From positions 1-13,303 of the forward strand of contig JAOAEQ010000038.1 in assembly GCA_026416715.1 (NCBI GenBank): a stretch of 13,303 nucleotides of DNA, read 5' to 3'. The notes under the pieces were generated by a model, which ran no database searches, had not been told where the DNA came from, and worked only from the letters and a program-made list of their open reading frames with translations. Source of the DNA: a bacterium. GTDB taxonomy: Bacteria; UBP4; UBA4092; JAOAEQ01. Below are positions 1-6,683 of this stretch, in pieces (positions within the stretch are counted from its first letter, which is position 1; every line of letters starts with the position of its first letter). Made by a program: the position numbers and the translations under genes.

Positions 1-19
1 AGATGTGTATAAGAGACAG
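1..19 (+). other. Residual Nextera transposase adapter (artefact)
   Basis: The first 19 bases, AGATGTGTATAAGAGACAG, are exactly the mosaic-end/read-primer sequence left by Illumina Nextera tagmentation. It puts an in-frame TAA at 10-12 in front of the first gene, which would mislead a gene caller. The sequence is synthetic and shows that this is a contig edge; native DNA begins at about 20. Confidence 0.96.
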
Positions 20-960
20 CTGCTACTCCGACCGTAGCCGCAACCAATGATGCGACCTATGTCCGTTGCGTGAACGTTGTCGGTACCGGTACAAATACGA
101 AACTTGTTACAGTAGCACAGTTGGAAGAACGGGTACGGATTTTTGGCACGACAGATGGCGTTTCGTTTGATGAATGGGAACGGTTCGATGCACCGGGTGC
201 AATACACGATGCGTTACCAGCGAATTTGGCGGTTGATACCATTTATACCGCTCGAGCGTTTGCTGGTACTTCGCCAGCGAATACGCGTCGTTGGGTTAAA
301 AGTGGTGGAATGTGGAGTGAAGATGCAACCTGGCCGGGGTCTCCTTGGGTGATGACACTCTCGTTACATCAGCCGACAAATACTCTCTACGGAATTGTTT
401 GGGATATGGCGCAAGGGGTACCGCCGGTAACTGAAGGGATTCGGGCTTGGAATGCGACAACCGGAGTCCAAATCGATTCGTTAAATATCGGAGAAAGTGG
501 TTCTTCTACTCGCGGATGTTTTATTTCGAACATTCAGGAAGGGAATACGGTAGATGTAGCTCCTGATTCCGCTAATGTTACTGTCGGACAGACAAAACAG
601 CTTTTTGCCACAGCGAATTTAGCACGAAAACTCTATTTTACGGTTTGCGGTGGAGTAGGGTATGGCCGAATAGATTTAGGAGCGAATGTAACCGGACCGG
701 TTTGGTCGAGTAATAATTACGCAGTAGCCACTGTAGATGCAACCGGATTGGTTACGGCGATTTCTGTTGGCGTTTGCACAGTTTCTGCTACCTATACTCG
801 CGATGGAGTTCCGTTTACTGATTCTGCAGTGATAACCGTGGTCGCGACTTCTGCGCCGTTAGTGCGTGATGCGGGAGTACCTGCGAAAGTTCATCGCGTT
901 GAACCCGTCGGTGAATTAACCGCACCGCGAGCGATTCGGACTTGGGAATTGTTTCATTAA
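20..960 (+). CDS. Secreted propeller-like protein with Big_2 Ig-like domain, 5'-truncated
   Basis: The reading frame is open from the end of the adapter to TAA at 958-960, so the N-terminus and signal peptide are missing; about 312 residues remain. An ATG/GTG-based call starting at 70 is only an internal codon. The protein is a paralogue of the next gene. Shared landmarks are the GTGTNTKL region, RRWVKS followed by WSED, GIRAWNATTG and GYGR. The first two thirds resemble beta-propeller repeats. A bacterial Ig-like group 2 (Big_2) domain follows, with VTVGQ, VWSSNN and ATVDATGLVTA. Compared with its neighbour, the KLYF-to-GYGR strand lies inside the Ig domain instead of before it (544-684), which would disturb the fold. 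Role inferred: extracellular or envelope carbohydrate or protein binding; no enzymatic residues are recognised. A strong terminator follows the stop. Confidence 0.8.
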
Positions 961-985
961 TCTGTAAAAAGTATTCCTGCATTAT

Positions 986-1029
986 AACAGCCCCTTATAT
1001 TAATAAGTATTATAAGGGGCTGTTTTTTT
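986..1029 (+). terminator. Intrinsic terminator after truncated secreted-protein gene
   Basis: A perfect 12-bp stem (988-999 with 1011-1022) has an 11-nt loop and runs straight into a run of seven T residues at 1023-1029; two more A-T pairs can extend it. It begins 26 nt after the stop codon, so the two paralogues are probably separate transcripts. Confidence 0.95.
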
Positions 1030-1074
1030 GTCTGCGTTTTTGCTTGAAAAAGTAATAATCCATCATCTTCCTTC

Positions 1075-1102
1075 TTGACAATTCTTACCTTATAGTTATA
1101 CA
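1075..1102 (+). promoter_or_regulatory. Putative sigma70 promoter for second secreted-protein gene
   Basis: A perfect -35 TTGACA (1075-1080) is followed after 16 bp by TATACA (1097-1102), a moderate -10; an alternative -10, TACACT, lies 2 bp further on. Transcription would start near 1109 and leave a leader of about 130 nt. That leader holds a perfect short palindrome, CATCGAGTTCGATG (1173-1186), and the direct repeat AAGCTAT. I recognise no known riboswitch in it. Confidence 0.55.
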
Positions 1103-1241
1103 CTAATCGACAGAAAGAAATAGCGAAAGAACGGAGAAACAGGAGAACCGACAAGCTATGGTTTAAGCTATCCATCGAGTTCGATGATTTCAGGTTTCTA
1201 GGTTATTCAATGTTACGAGAGAAAGGGGGTTAGATAATATT

Positions 1242-2561
1242 ATGCAAAAAAAGATAATGATATTGTTCGTTGGGTTGGTAGTAGGAGGGATAATGGCATT
1301 ACCTGCCGATGCGGTCATCACGTTGGATTGGTCAGTTACCACTGGCAGTATTGCGCAATCAGGGAACATGCGGCAACCGGCATATAATCCGATTACGGGA
1401 CACATGCTCCAGATTCAGTCAGATACAACCATCTGGATACTCAATGCGGAGAATGGCGCGGTACTCGGTCAATTACCACGTCCGGTGAATGGATACGGCG
1501 GTGCACCGTCACCGTATGGGATTGCGGTAGATGCGAATGGTGTGATTTATGCGGTAGATGATTTCTGGGGAACCGGTCCGGGCGGAGGAAATGCGCGAAT
1601 TCTCCGTTGGGCGAATGAAACGAGCACGCCGACGAATGCTGGCAGTTGTGGATTGACGCAAGTTCGGTCATTACGTCTTATCGGAACCGGGGTGAATACG
1701 AAACTTTCGTTTCCGAATACGAGCTATCCGTCAGCGCGGATTTTTACGACTACCAACGGAACGACATTTACGCTAGCGGAAGAAATTTATCATAACGAAG
1801 CGACCCACGATGCCGTGCTCAGTCCGGATGGGAACGTGTTATGGATAGCGACAGCTTCCGGCAGTGGCTATACCCGACGGTTTGTTAAATCTACTACCGG
1901 AACCTGGAGCGAAGATACGCTGTTTCTTAAATCGAATTGGATTAGCAGTCTAGCGTATTCAACGCGCGGGAAACTCTACGGCGCTTATTGGAACACGACC
2001 CCAGGCGTAGTTGATGGAATTCGGGTTTGGGATGCGACTTCCGGTCAATTACTCGAGCAATACGATTTAGGGGATACGAACGAAGATGCGCGTGGTGGAT
2101 ATATTTCGGTGTATAACGCGCCGAATCCGCTTGATGATAAATTATACTTTGCGTTTGCTGGCGGGCTTGGCTACGGACGATTTAGTATCCCATCGACGCC
2201 GATTCTAACCGTTAGTCCTCCGTCTGCGGTATTAACCGTTGGGCAGAAGAAAAAATTCTCGTTTAGCGGCGTACCTGGTCCTGTAACCTGGAGTAGTAGC
2301 AATCTTTCCATCGGGACTGCGGATAATCTCGGGTATTTCTATGCGTTATCCACAGGCAATTGTCAGATGATAGCGACGTATGCTTGGGGTACCGAAATGG
2401 TGAGCGGGTTTGCGGCGGTAACCGTGAATCCCGCTAGCGCAATGCTCATTCCGGAAGCGGAAGCGACGATTAGCAAGAACGCAATGGTTACCCTCAACGT
2501 ACCGGAAGTGCCAGCGAATCTAGCTTGGCGTAAACTTGAATTTGCTGAGATAAAAGATTAG
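1242..2561 (+). CDS. Secreted beta-propeller-like protein with C-terminal Big_2 Ig-like domain
   Basis: This 439-residue protein is a complete paralogue of the gene before it. Residues 1-24 form a Sec signal peptide: KK, a hydrophobic core, then ALPADA with likely cleavage after Ala24. Residues 35-315 hold degenerate repeats of the type PxGIAVDANGVIYAVD, SPDGNVLWIA and RGKLYGAYW, each ending in an aspartate-bounded strand, as in NHL/SMP-30-like propellers. Residues 320-396 form a Big_2 domain (LTVSPPSAVLTVGQ, VTWSSSN). The last 40 residues are low in recognisable structure; no LPXTG, PEP-CTERM or type IX sorting tail is seen. A purine-rich site AAAGGGGG (1222-1229) lies rather far, 12 nt, from the ATG. 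Its own promoter and terminator make it monocistronic. Function inferred as extracytoplasmic binding or adhesion; the ligand is unknown. Confidence 0.85.
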   Translation: MQKKIMILFVGLVVGGIMALPADAVITLDWSVTTGSIAQSGNMRQPAYNPITGHMLQIQSDTTIWILNAENGAVLGQLPRPVNGYGGAPSPYGIAVDANGVIYAVDDFWGTGPGGGNARILRWANETSTPTNAGSCGLTQVRSLRLIGTGVNTKLSFPNTSYPSARIFTTTNGTTFTLAEEIYHNEATHDAVLSPDGNVLWIATASGSGYTRRFVKSTTGTWSEDTLFLKSNWISSLAYSTRGKLYGAYWNTTPGVVDGIRVWDATSGQLLEQYDLGDTNEDARGGYISVYNAPNPLDDKLYFAFAGGLGYGRFSIPSTPILTVSPPSAVLTVGQKKKFSFSGVPGPVTWSSSNLSIGTADNLGYFYALSTGNCQMIATYAWGTEMVSGFAAVTVNPASAMLIPEAEATISKNAMVTLNVPEVPANLAWRKLEFAEIKD

Positions 2562-2627
2562 ATGCGGTAGCGGCTTGATGTATCAACCATTCGGTTAGAT
2601 TCAATCGAAGAGCGGGGTTAACCACTC

Positions 2628-2665
2628 CTGGGCGACGTTACATATGAAGTCGCCCAGTTTTTTTT
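2628..2665 (+). terminator. Intrinsic terminator after second secreted-protein gene
   Basis: A perfect 9-bp GC-rich stem, CTGGGCGAC (2628-2636) with GTCGCCCAG (2649-2657), has a 12-nt loop and is followed directly by eight T residues (2658-2665). Confidence 0.96.
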
Positions 2666-2713
2666 CTTCTGCAAATTCGAGTAGAATATATCGACAACAA
2701 CAACAGGTATCGT

Positions 2714-3484
2714 ATGCGGAATCAAGCGCAATATTGGGATACGATTCTCGACCCGAGAAATCTATCCGATAAGCGAGATCTCCTAACTCAATTCGAGTTG
2801 GAAACAGAACGAGCGTTTTATCAGACACCGGCGCAACAGTATGCGTACCAGCTGATGGGCGAGGTGCAGGGGAAGAAAATCCTAGAACTCGGCGGTGGAC
2901 TTGGCGTGAATGCGGTGATCCTAGCGTGCGCTGGCGCGAAGGTAACTGTCATAGATATTTCCGAGAAACGAGTTGAATGGATGCAGCGGTTAGTGGCGCA
3001 AACGCAGTTGCAGTCGCAGGTTCAGGTTATTCGGATGTCGGCGGAAGAATTAGCGTTTCCGGCGAATCGTTTTGATATCGTGTATTCGAATGCGGTGTTA
3101 ATTCACGTTGATAAACAGAAGACCGCAAGAGAAGTTCGTCGCGTGTTAACTCCGGGTGGGAAAGCGATTTTTGTTGAACCGCTGAAGTACCATCCGTTGG
3201 TGAATCTGTATCGGTTTACGGTAGCGCCGAAAATCTGGCGGGAAATCGCGCAGTATTTTTCGTTTCAGGATATAGAAACGTTAGGGAAATTGTTCCGTGA
3301 GTATACGCATCGTGAGTTTTATCTCGTATCCTTTTTCGCATTCTACTGGGAATTCGGGAAACGCAATCTCCCGCGATTTCAGAAAAGTTTAGCTCGCTGG
3401 CAGAAGGTAGATAGCCAGATTCTGCGAATATTTCCCTTTCTCAACAAACTATGCTGGTTCACGGTTTTCTGCGGGACGAAATGA
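2714..3484 (+). CDS. Class I SAM-dependent methyltransferase (Methyltransf_11-like)
   Basis: The 256-residue protein has the Rossmann methyltransferase signature. Motif I is LELGGGLG (residues 57-64). An acidic residue at the end of strand 2 (VTVIDIS, Asp81) would hold the SAM ribose. Then follow FDIVYSNAVLIHV (120-132) and LTPGGKAIFVEPL (145-157). This order is typical of UbiE/small-molecule methyltransferases; the acceptor cannot be told from sequence. The C-terminal third is rich in Phe, Tyr and Trp, which may form a lid or hydrophobic substrate pocket. The ATG at 2714 is chosen because it is the first after the terminator at 2665 and the alignment-relevant part starts soon after it; the SD (CAGG, 2704-2707) is weak. 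No convincing promoter fits in the 48-bp gap, so it may depend on readthrough or a non-canonical promoter. The gene to its right is convergent. Confidence 0.85.
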   Translation: MRNQAQYWDTILDPRNLSDKRDLLTQFELETERAFYQTPAQQYAYQLMGEVQGKKILELGGGLGVNAVILACAGAKVTVIDISEKRVEWMQRLVAQTQLQSQVQVIRMSAEELAFPANRFDIVYSNAVLIHVDKQKTAREVRRVLTPGGKAIFVEPLKYHPLVNLYRFTVAPKIWREIAQYFSFQDIETLGKLFREYTHREFYLVSFFAFYWEFGKRNLPRFQKSLARWQKVDSQILRIFPFLNKLCWFTVFCGTK

Positions 3485-3611
3485 AAACGCCATCACCCGC
3501 TCACCGTTCACCGTTCAGGTCGCACCGGATTAACTGAAACGAATGCAAACAAGGTCGGTTTTTTACTTTGTGTCCGCAGAGGTTTTTTCGTAGCGTTCTT
3601 TGCGAGAACGA

Positions 3612-4409
3612 TTATGCTTCCAACTTTCCATCGCGCGCTAACGCAATATAGGTTTCTGCAAACGGGTCTCGGTTCAGGAGCACTTCACCGGCTGCTAGCA
3701 AGCTCATCAGACGTTTATCGAGCGGGTCGAGAATTGCCGCATCTAATCCGGCAGCCATACACATCAAAAGAAATGCGGTATTCAGCAATTTCCGGTTCGG
3801 CAGCCCGAACGAAACGTTACTCAACCCGCAAATGATATGCGAGTTCGGGAACTGCGATTTGAACAACCGGATAGTTTCAAGCACCAGAAGACCGGATTCC
3901 GGCGATGCGCTAATCGGGCGAACTAACGGGTCGAAATAAACATCTTCCGGCGGAACTCCGGCATCGAACAGTTTTTTGGATAACGTGGTAGCTTTTTCGA
4001 GTTGTTTTTCTGGCGTCTCTTGAATCCCGTCGTCGTCCATACATAGCGCGATAACCGACGTTTTATATTTAAGAACTAACGGCAGCATCGAGTTGAACCG
4101 GTTCGTTTCCCCGCTGATAGAGTTGATTAACGCTTTTCCTTGGTGAACCGATACTGCGCGTTCGGTTGCGGTTGCATTCGGGCTATCGATACATAACGGT
4201 TTATCTACCACCGCTTGCACGGTTTTAACCAGCCATTCTAACGCCGCTGGTTCGTCTTCAAGTAAAGTTCCGGCATTAACATCGATGTAGTGTGCGCCGG
4301 CATCTGCTTGGTCTTTAGCGGTCTGCTGGATGAACGCAGTATCGCGATTCCGCACCGCCGGTTCAATCGTTTTCCGGCTGGTATTAATTCGTTCGCCAAC
4401 GATGATCAT
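3612..4409 (-). CDS. acsE: Methyltetrahydrofolate:corrinoid methyltransferase (AcsE/MeTr type)
   Basis: This pterin-binding TIM barrel (265 residues) matches the usual AcsE length of about 262. It starts MIIVGERIN, ends near GEVLLN, and contains FDPLVRP and GLSNVS. The folate-binding residues known from Moorella MeTr fall at the expected places: Asp75 (CIDS), Asn96 (INSIS), Asp160 (YFDPL) and an Asn at 198 (GLSN). Such enzymes move the methyl of 5-methyl-THF to cob(I)amide on a corrinoid protein: the Wood-Ljungdahl corrinoid iron-sulfur protein for AcsE, or one-carbon catabolism for MtgA relatives. No corrinoid protein or CODH/ACS gene is in view, so the physiological partner is unknown. A strong SD (AGGAGG, 6 nt before ATG) fixes the start. 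It follows a MerR-like gene on the same strand after 66 nt, probably co-transcribed. Confidence 0.88.
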   Translation of the reverse strand: MIIVGERINTSRKTIEPAVRNRDTAFIQQTAKDQADAGAHYIDVNAGTLLEDEPAALEWLVKTVQAVVDKPLCIDSPNATATERAVSVHQGKALINSISGETNRFNSMLPLVLKYKTSVIALCMDDDGIQETPEKQLEKATTLSKKLFDAGVPPEDVYFDPLVRPISASPESGLLVLETIRLFKSQFPNSHIICGLSNVSFGLPNRKLLNTAFLLMCMAAGLDAAILDPLDKRLMSLLAAGEVLLNRDPFAETYIALARDGKLEA

Positions 4410-4475
4410 AGGTTCCTCCTCGAAGGTAAGCTGAATAAATGAACTACTATTTTTACCGTAATATAGCTTTGTTTG

Positions 4476-5075
4476 TCAAGAACAATTGCGAATAGCGTTA
4501 GCTTGCGCTATTTTGGAACACATCCACGACTCGAGTTTATCCATAATCAGTCGTGGGGTTTCAGCGATACGCATCCGTTTATGGTTATCGAGCGCTAGTT
4601 TGATTCCGAAGAACGATTCCTGCGCTAGCTGGATTCGATGCAGCGCTTTATCGATCGTCGGCCAAGCGTTTTCCAGCAGAATAGCTTGCGCGTTAATTGC
4701 GGTATAAATCGGCCAGATTTTACTCCACGGTTCCGCATCAATATCCACTGGGGTTTCGAGCAGTTGCCGAACGAATGCTCGATTTTCCAGCACCGAGTCA
4801 AATTCTGCTACCGCTTGGCATAAGCGGAATAAATCGACGGCGATTTGTTTCGGTAAGACCATTAATAAATCGCAAAGCAATCGCAGTTCAGCGATATCTG
4901 CTTCCGTATACACATACCGACTGCGTTTAATATTCGAATTCAGTCGTACCGGACGGATAATTCCCTCTTTAATCCATACTTTCAATTTTTTCTCGGTTAG
5001 TTCAAAATAGCCGAGGAATTGGAGTTTTTCAACCACTTCGTTCACGAAATAGAGTTTCGGTTGAACTTCTGGCAT
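4476..5075 (-). CDS. MerR-like transcriptional regulator
   Basis: A 199-residue protein. Residues 26-67 (LTEKKLKVWIKEGIIRPVR, then RYVYTEADIAELRLL) match a MerR-type winged helix: helix-turn-helix, a basic wing with KRSRY, then the FTEADI-like helix. The remaining 130 residues are mostly helical and lack a recognisable cobalamin-binding DxHxxG or metal-binding cysteine set, so the effector is unknown. An upstream TTG at 5090 is also in frame, but the SD GGAGG lies inside that stretch, 8 nt before the ATG at 5075, so I take the ATG as start. Immediately upstream is a TTGACA promoter with an 18-bp spacer, long as often seen at MerR targets, which suggests autoregulation. The next gene on the strand is the MeTr, a likely regulatory target (inference). 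Confidence 0.75.
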   Translation of the reverse strand: MPEVQPKLYFVNEVVEKLQFLGYFELTEKKLKVWIKEGIIRPVRLNSNIKRSRYVYTEADIAELRLLCDLLMVLPKQIAVDLFRLCQAVAEFDSVLENRAFVRQLLETPVDIDAEPWSKIWPIYTAINAQAILLENAWPTIDKALHRIQLAQESFFGIKLALDNHKRMRIAETPRLIMDKLESWMCSKIAQANAIRNCS

Positions 5076-5110
5076 ATCCGTTACCTCCAAGAAAATTTTT
5101 TGTATATATA

Positions 5111-5140
5111 ATCATATATCAAAAAGTTCTACATTGTCAA
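5111..5140 (-). promoter_or_regulatory. Promoter for MerR-like gene and downstream methyltransferase
   Basis: On the minus strand a perfect -35 TTGACA (5140-5135) is followed after 18 bp by TATGAT (5116-5111), five of six matches to TATAAT. An alternative -10, TATATG, gives a 16-bp spacer. An AT-rich near-palindrome overlaps the -10. It is back to back with the plus-strand promoter at 5173-5201. Confidence 0.7.
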
Positions 5141-5172
5141 GTAAAAAATGCAAAATTAAATCCATTTTATTA

Positions 5173-5201
5173 TTGACAAATACTATAAATTATGCTATTA
5201 T
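5173..5201 (+). promoter_or_regulatory. Strong sigma70-like promoter into palindrome-rich leader
   Basis: TTGACA (5173-5178), a 17-bp spacer, then TATTAT (5196-5201): near-consensus. The expected start is near 5208, leaving about 200 nt before the first likely start codon at 5405. The transcript would contain all the inverted repeats at 5229-5358. Confidence 0.75.
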
Positions 5202-5228
5202 TTCTGCCGAAATTATCCAAATTATATT

Positions 5229-5244
5229 TAGAATAATTATTCTA
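5229..5244. repeat. Perfect 16-bp palindrome, possible operator
   Basis: TAGAATAATTATTCTA reads identically on both strands. It lies about 20-35 nt downstream of the predicted transcription start, a usual place for a repressor operator. It could equally be a small RNA hairpin. Protein partner unknown. Confidence 0.5.
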
Positions 5245-5253
5245 CAATTGGCT

Positions 5254-5302
5254 GGAAGCGGGGTTGAACCCGAATTGAACCGGTCAATTCGGGTTCCGCT
5301 CC
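5254..5302 (+). repeat. Long hairpin (19 paired positions) in leader
   Basis: The inner stem is a perfect 12-bp inverted repeat, AACCCGAATTGA (5267-5278) with TCAATTCGGGTT (5284-5295), with the 5-nt loop ACCGG. Below it, a five-base bulge on the left arm (5262-5266) is followed by seven more pairs between 5254-5261 and 5296-5302, with one bulged A. There is no T-run after it, so it is not a simple terminator. It could be a structured leader, a small RNA, or the hairpin of a replication or transposition site. No known family is recognised. Confidence 0.7.
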
Positions 5303-5342
5303 GTTTCACCTTAAGGTTCCCTGCAACGTTAGGTCACGGTTC

Positions 5343-5358
5343 GAATCCGTTCGGATTC
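5343..5358 (+). repeat. Short perfect hairpin embedding a tRNA T-arm-like sequence
   Basis: GAATCC (5343-5348) pairs with GGATTC (5353-5358) around a 4-nt loop. The preceding bases, AGGTCACGGTTCGAATCC, look like the variable loop and T-arm of a tRNA, but no acceptor stem or anticodon arm can be paired around it. A 10-bp palindrome (ACCTTAAGGT, 5308-5317) lies just upstream. It may be a decayed tRNA end left at an integration site, or a coincidence. Confidence 0.35.
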
Positions 5359-5404
5359 AATTTCAGCGCAACCTGAATTACCGTTGCCTAAAGTCAAAGA
5401 GAAC

Positions 5405-5845
5405 ATGCTGAGGATATCCATGATGAATGGTATTCACATTATGCACGATATCAATCGATTCGAAGCGGAGTTCGTTCGGCAGATTGAAGCTGGCTATACG
5501 CCGCTCGATGCGTTGCACCGAACCTTCGTTTCGCTCGGTAACCAATATCTCCTGCAGGTTGACCGCATCGGCGTATCCGGATTTCCGCTAGGCGCACGGG
5601 AAGTGCGTGGAAAGTTCGGCGATAAAATTTTTGCGGTTCGTCAGGGAACGCAGTATGTCAAAGACTACAAGAAACCATCGAATCCGCGAACGGCTCGCCA
5701 ACAAGCGAACCGGAATAAATGGAAAACGATAGCGCAATCCTGGAAGAATGTCTCCGATGCGGAAAAAACGGAATATAACCGTCGCGCTACCGGACAACGG
5801 TTCAGCGGATTTAATCTTTATGTTCGAGAACAATATCGACAGTAA
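5405..5845 (+). CDS. Conserved hypothetical protein, phage-associated type
   Basis: About 146 residues, unrecognised by function. The C-terminal 60 residues carry a motif I recall from phage-linked hypothetical proteins: KPSNPRTARQQANRNKW, a Trp-rich helix (IAQSWKNVSDAEKTEYNRRA), then GQRFSGFNLYV. It is preceded by GKFGDKIFAVRQG, as in short beta segments of such proteins. No signal peptide or membrane segment is seen. Start choice is open: TTG at 5384 has no SD; ATG 5405 has weak AAAGAG before it; ATG 5420 has GAGG six nt upstream and may be the true start. The stop lies 26 nt inside the next gene's start, so the pair is probably translated from one message driven by the promoter at 5173. 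No catalytic motif is seen. Confidence 0.6.
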   Translation: MLRISMMNGIHIMHDINRFEAEFVRQIEAGYTPLDALHRTFVSLGNQYLLQVDRIGVSGFPLGAREVRGKFGDKIFAVRQGTQYVKDYKKPSNPRTARQQANRNKWKTIAQSWKNVSDAEKTEYNRRATGQRFSGFNLYVREQYRQ

Positions 5846-6425
5846 TCACCAACCATCAACGAAAAACCTACCGAAAAAACCGAAGTTCAAACTGCAGGGC
5901 GCAACCGCGAATTCCGAATATTTCGTTCGATATCCACAGAAGGTCTACGACATGATTCTGATGAGCAATCTTCCGGTTCAGGCGAAAGAAATCCTTGATG
6001 TAGTTGCCCGATTTACCTACGGTTTTGGGATAAAAAGCAGTTATTTCCCGTGGGTTTCAATCCAACCGTTTGTTAGCGGACATAAATCCAAGGTTAATCG
6101 CATCATCAAAGGATTGATTAACGCAAGAATATTAATAGGTGGACCGATTCAATCAAAATATAATAAGAATATCGGCGGGTGGGAATTAGCCATCAACGGT
6201 AATACCGATGAGTGGGATGTCAGTCGCGATAATGATAAACTCGATAATCACCGCAAATTACAGAAAATCTCCGCTGGATTGAAAGCAATGAATAAATCGC
6301 ATGTAAAGCAATATCCACAGAACGATATACCAAAACAGCCCGAATTTGAAATTTCTGACTGTGAATTTGCTGCAGCCCCAGATGAGCAAATGACCCAGAA
6401 CTCGGAAACCTGGTGCATAACTTAA
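5820..6425 (+). CDS. Winged-helix protein resembling phage replication protein O N-terminal domain
   Basis: About 201 residues from ATG 5820. An in-frame upstream ATG at 5748 would overlap the previous gene by about 100 nt and has no good SD. Residues about 40-105 run VYDMILMSNLPVQAKEILDV, then FTYGF, then FVSGHKSKVNRIIKGLINARIL. This is the layout of the phage replication O N-terminal (winged-helix, origin-binding) domain, where xxxRTYGW precedes a recognition helix. The C-terminal 90 residues are polar and low in predicted structure, perhaps the helicase-loader contact. No DnaC-like ATPase, DnaB-like helicase or integrase follows, so this is either a remnant or a reused phage regulator. It overlaps the preceding gene by 26 nt. 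No terminator follows clearly. The assignment is from pattern only. Confidence 0.55.
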   Translation: MFENNIDSNHQPSTKNLPKKPKFKLQGATANSEYFVRYPQKVYDMILMSNLPVQAKEILDVVARFTYGFGIKSSYFPWVSIQPFVSGHKSKVNRIIKGLINARILIGGPIQSKYNKNIGGWELAINGNTDEWDVSRDNDKLDNHRKLQKISAGLKAMNKSHVKQYPQNDIPKQPEFEISDCEFAAAPDEQMTQNSETWCIT

Positions 6426-6683
6426 CCCAGCTTTTCGTATGAACGATTGATTTTTTTATCGTTATCTGAAACGATAGATATTAATAATAGAGAAAGATAA
6501 GGAAGAGATAGTATCTATCCCTTGAGGGGAAAATTTATTAACACCAATAAAATCAATTAGTTAAACCCTAAAACTACCTGGAAAACCTAGGGTATATTCA
6601 CACCCAGCTCGGTTACCATCAGGGGAAAAGCAAAACCTTTCGTCAATAGGAATTTACCCATTAATAAACCGATACTTGGTAGG
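6426..6683. other. Intergenic region between convergent genes, short inverted repeats only
   Basis: No gene is supported. AACGAT (6442-6447) and AACGAT (6470-6475) both can pair with the single ATCGTT (6458-6463), giving two mutually exclusive small hairpins. Another weak pair, ACCCTA/TAGGGT, lies near 6566-6593. There is no hairpin plus T-run on either strand good enough to call a terminator. Confidence 0.5.

Noticed and set aside
1103-1241. Possible riboswitch in the leader of the second secreted-protein gene
   Set aside because: I compared it by eye with c-di-GMP, cobalamin and fluoride elements and found no match to their conserved cores; only a short palindrome and a 7-nt direct repeat stand out.
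3565-3611. Intergenic hairpin (CGTTCT/AGAACG) as terminator for either convergent gene
   Set aside because: No T-run follows the stem on either strand; the six T residues near 3583 are not next to it.
5076-5090. TTG start at 5090 for the MerR-like gene
   Set aside because: The SD GGAGG lies within that extension and is correctly spaced (8 nt) for the ATG at 5075.
5325-5360. Possible tRNA gene because of GGTTCGAATCC
   Set aside because: The T-stem is one pair short and no acceptor, D or anticodon stem can be formed with upstream sequence; at best a decayed fragment.
5134-5376. Open frame of 80 codons on the plus strand
   Set aside because: It starts with TTG upstream of the strong promoter's -10, has no SD, and spans the palindromic leader; its C-terminal residues merely translate the hairpins and the T-arm-like sequence.
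5748-5819. Upstream ATG start for the replication-protein-like gene
   Set aside because: It would overlap the preceding gene by about 100 nt and lacks a ribosome binding site; the ATG at 5820 gives a short coupling overlap.
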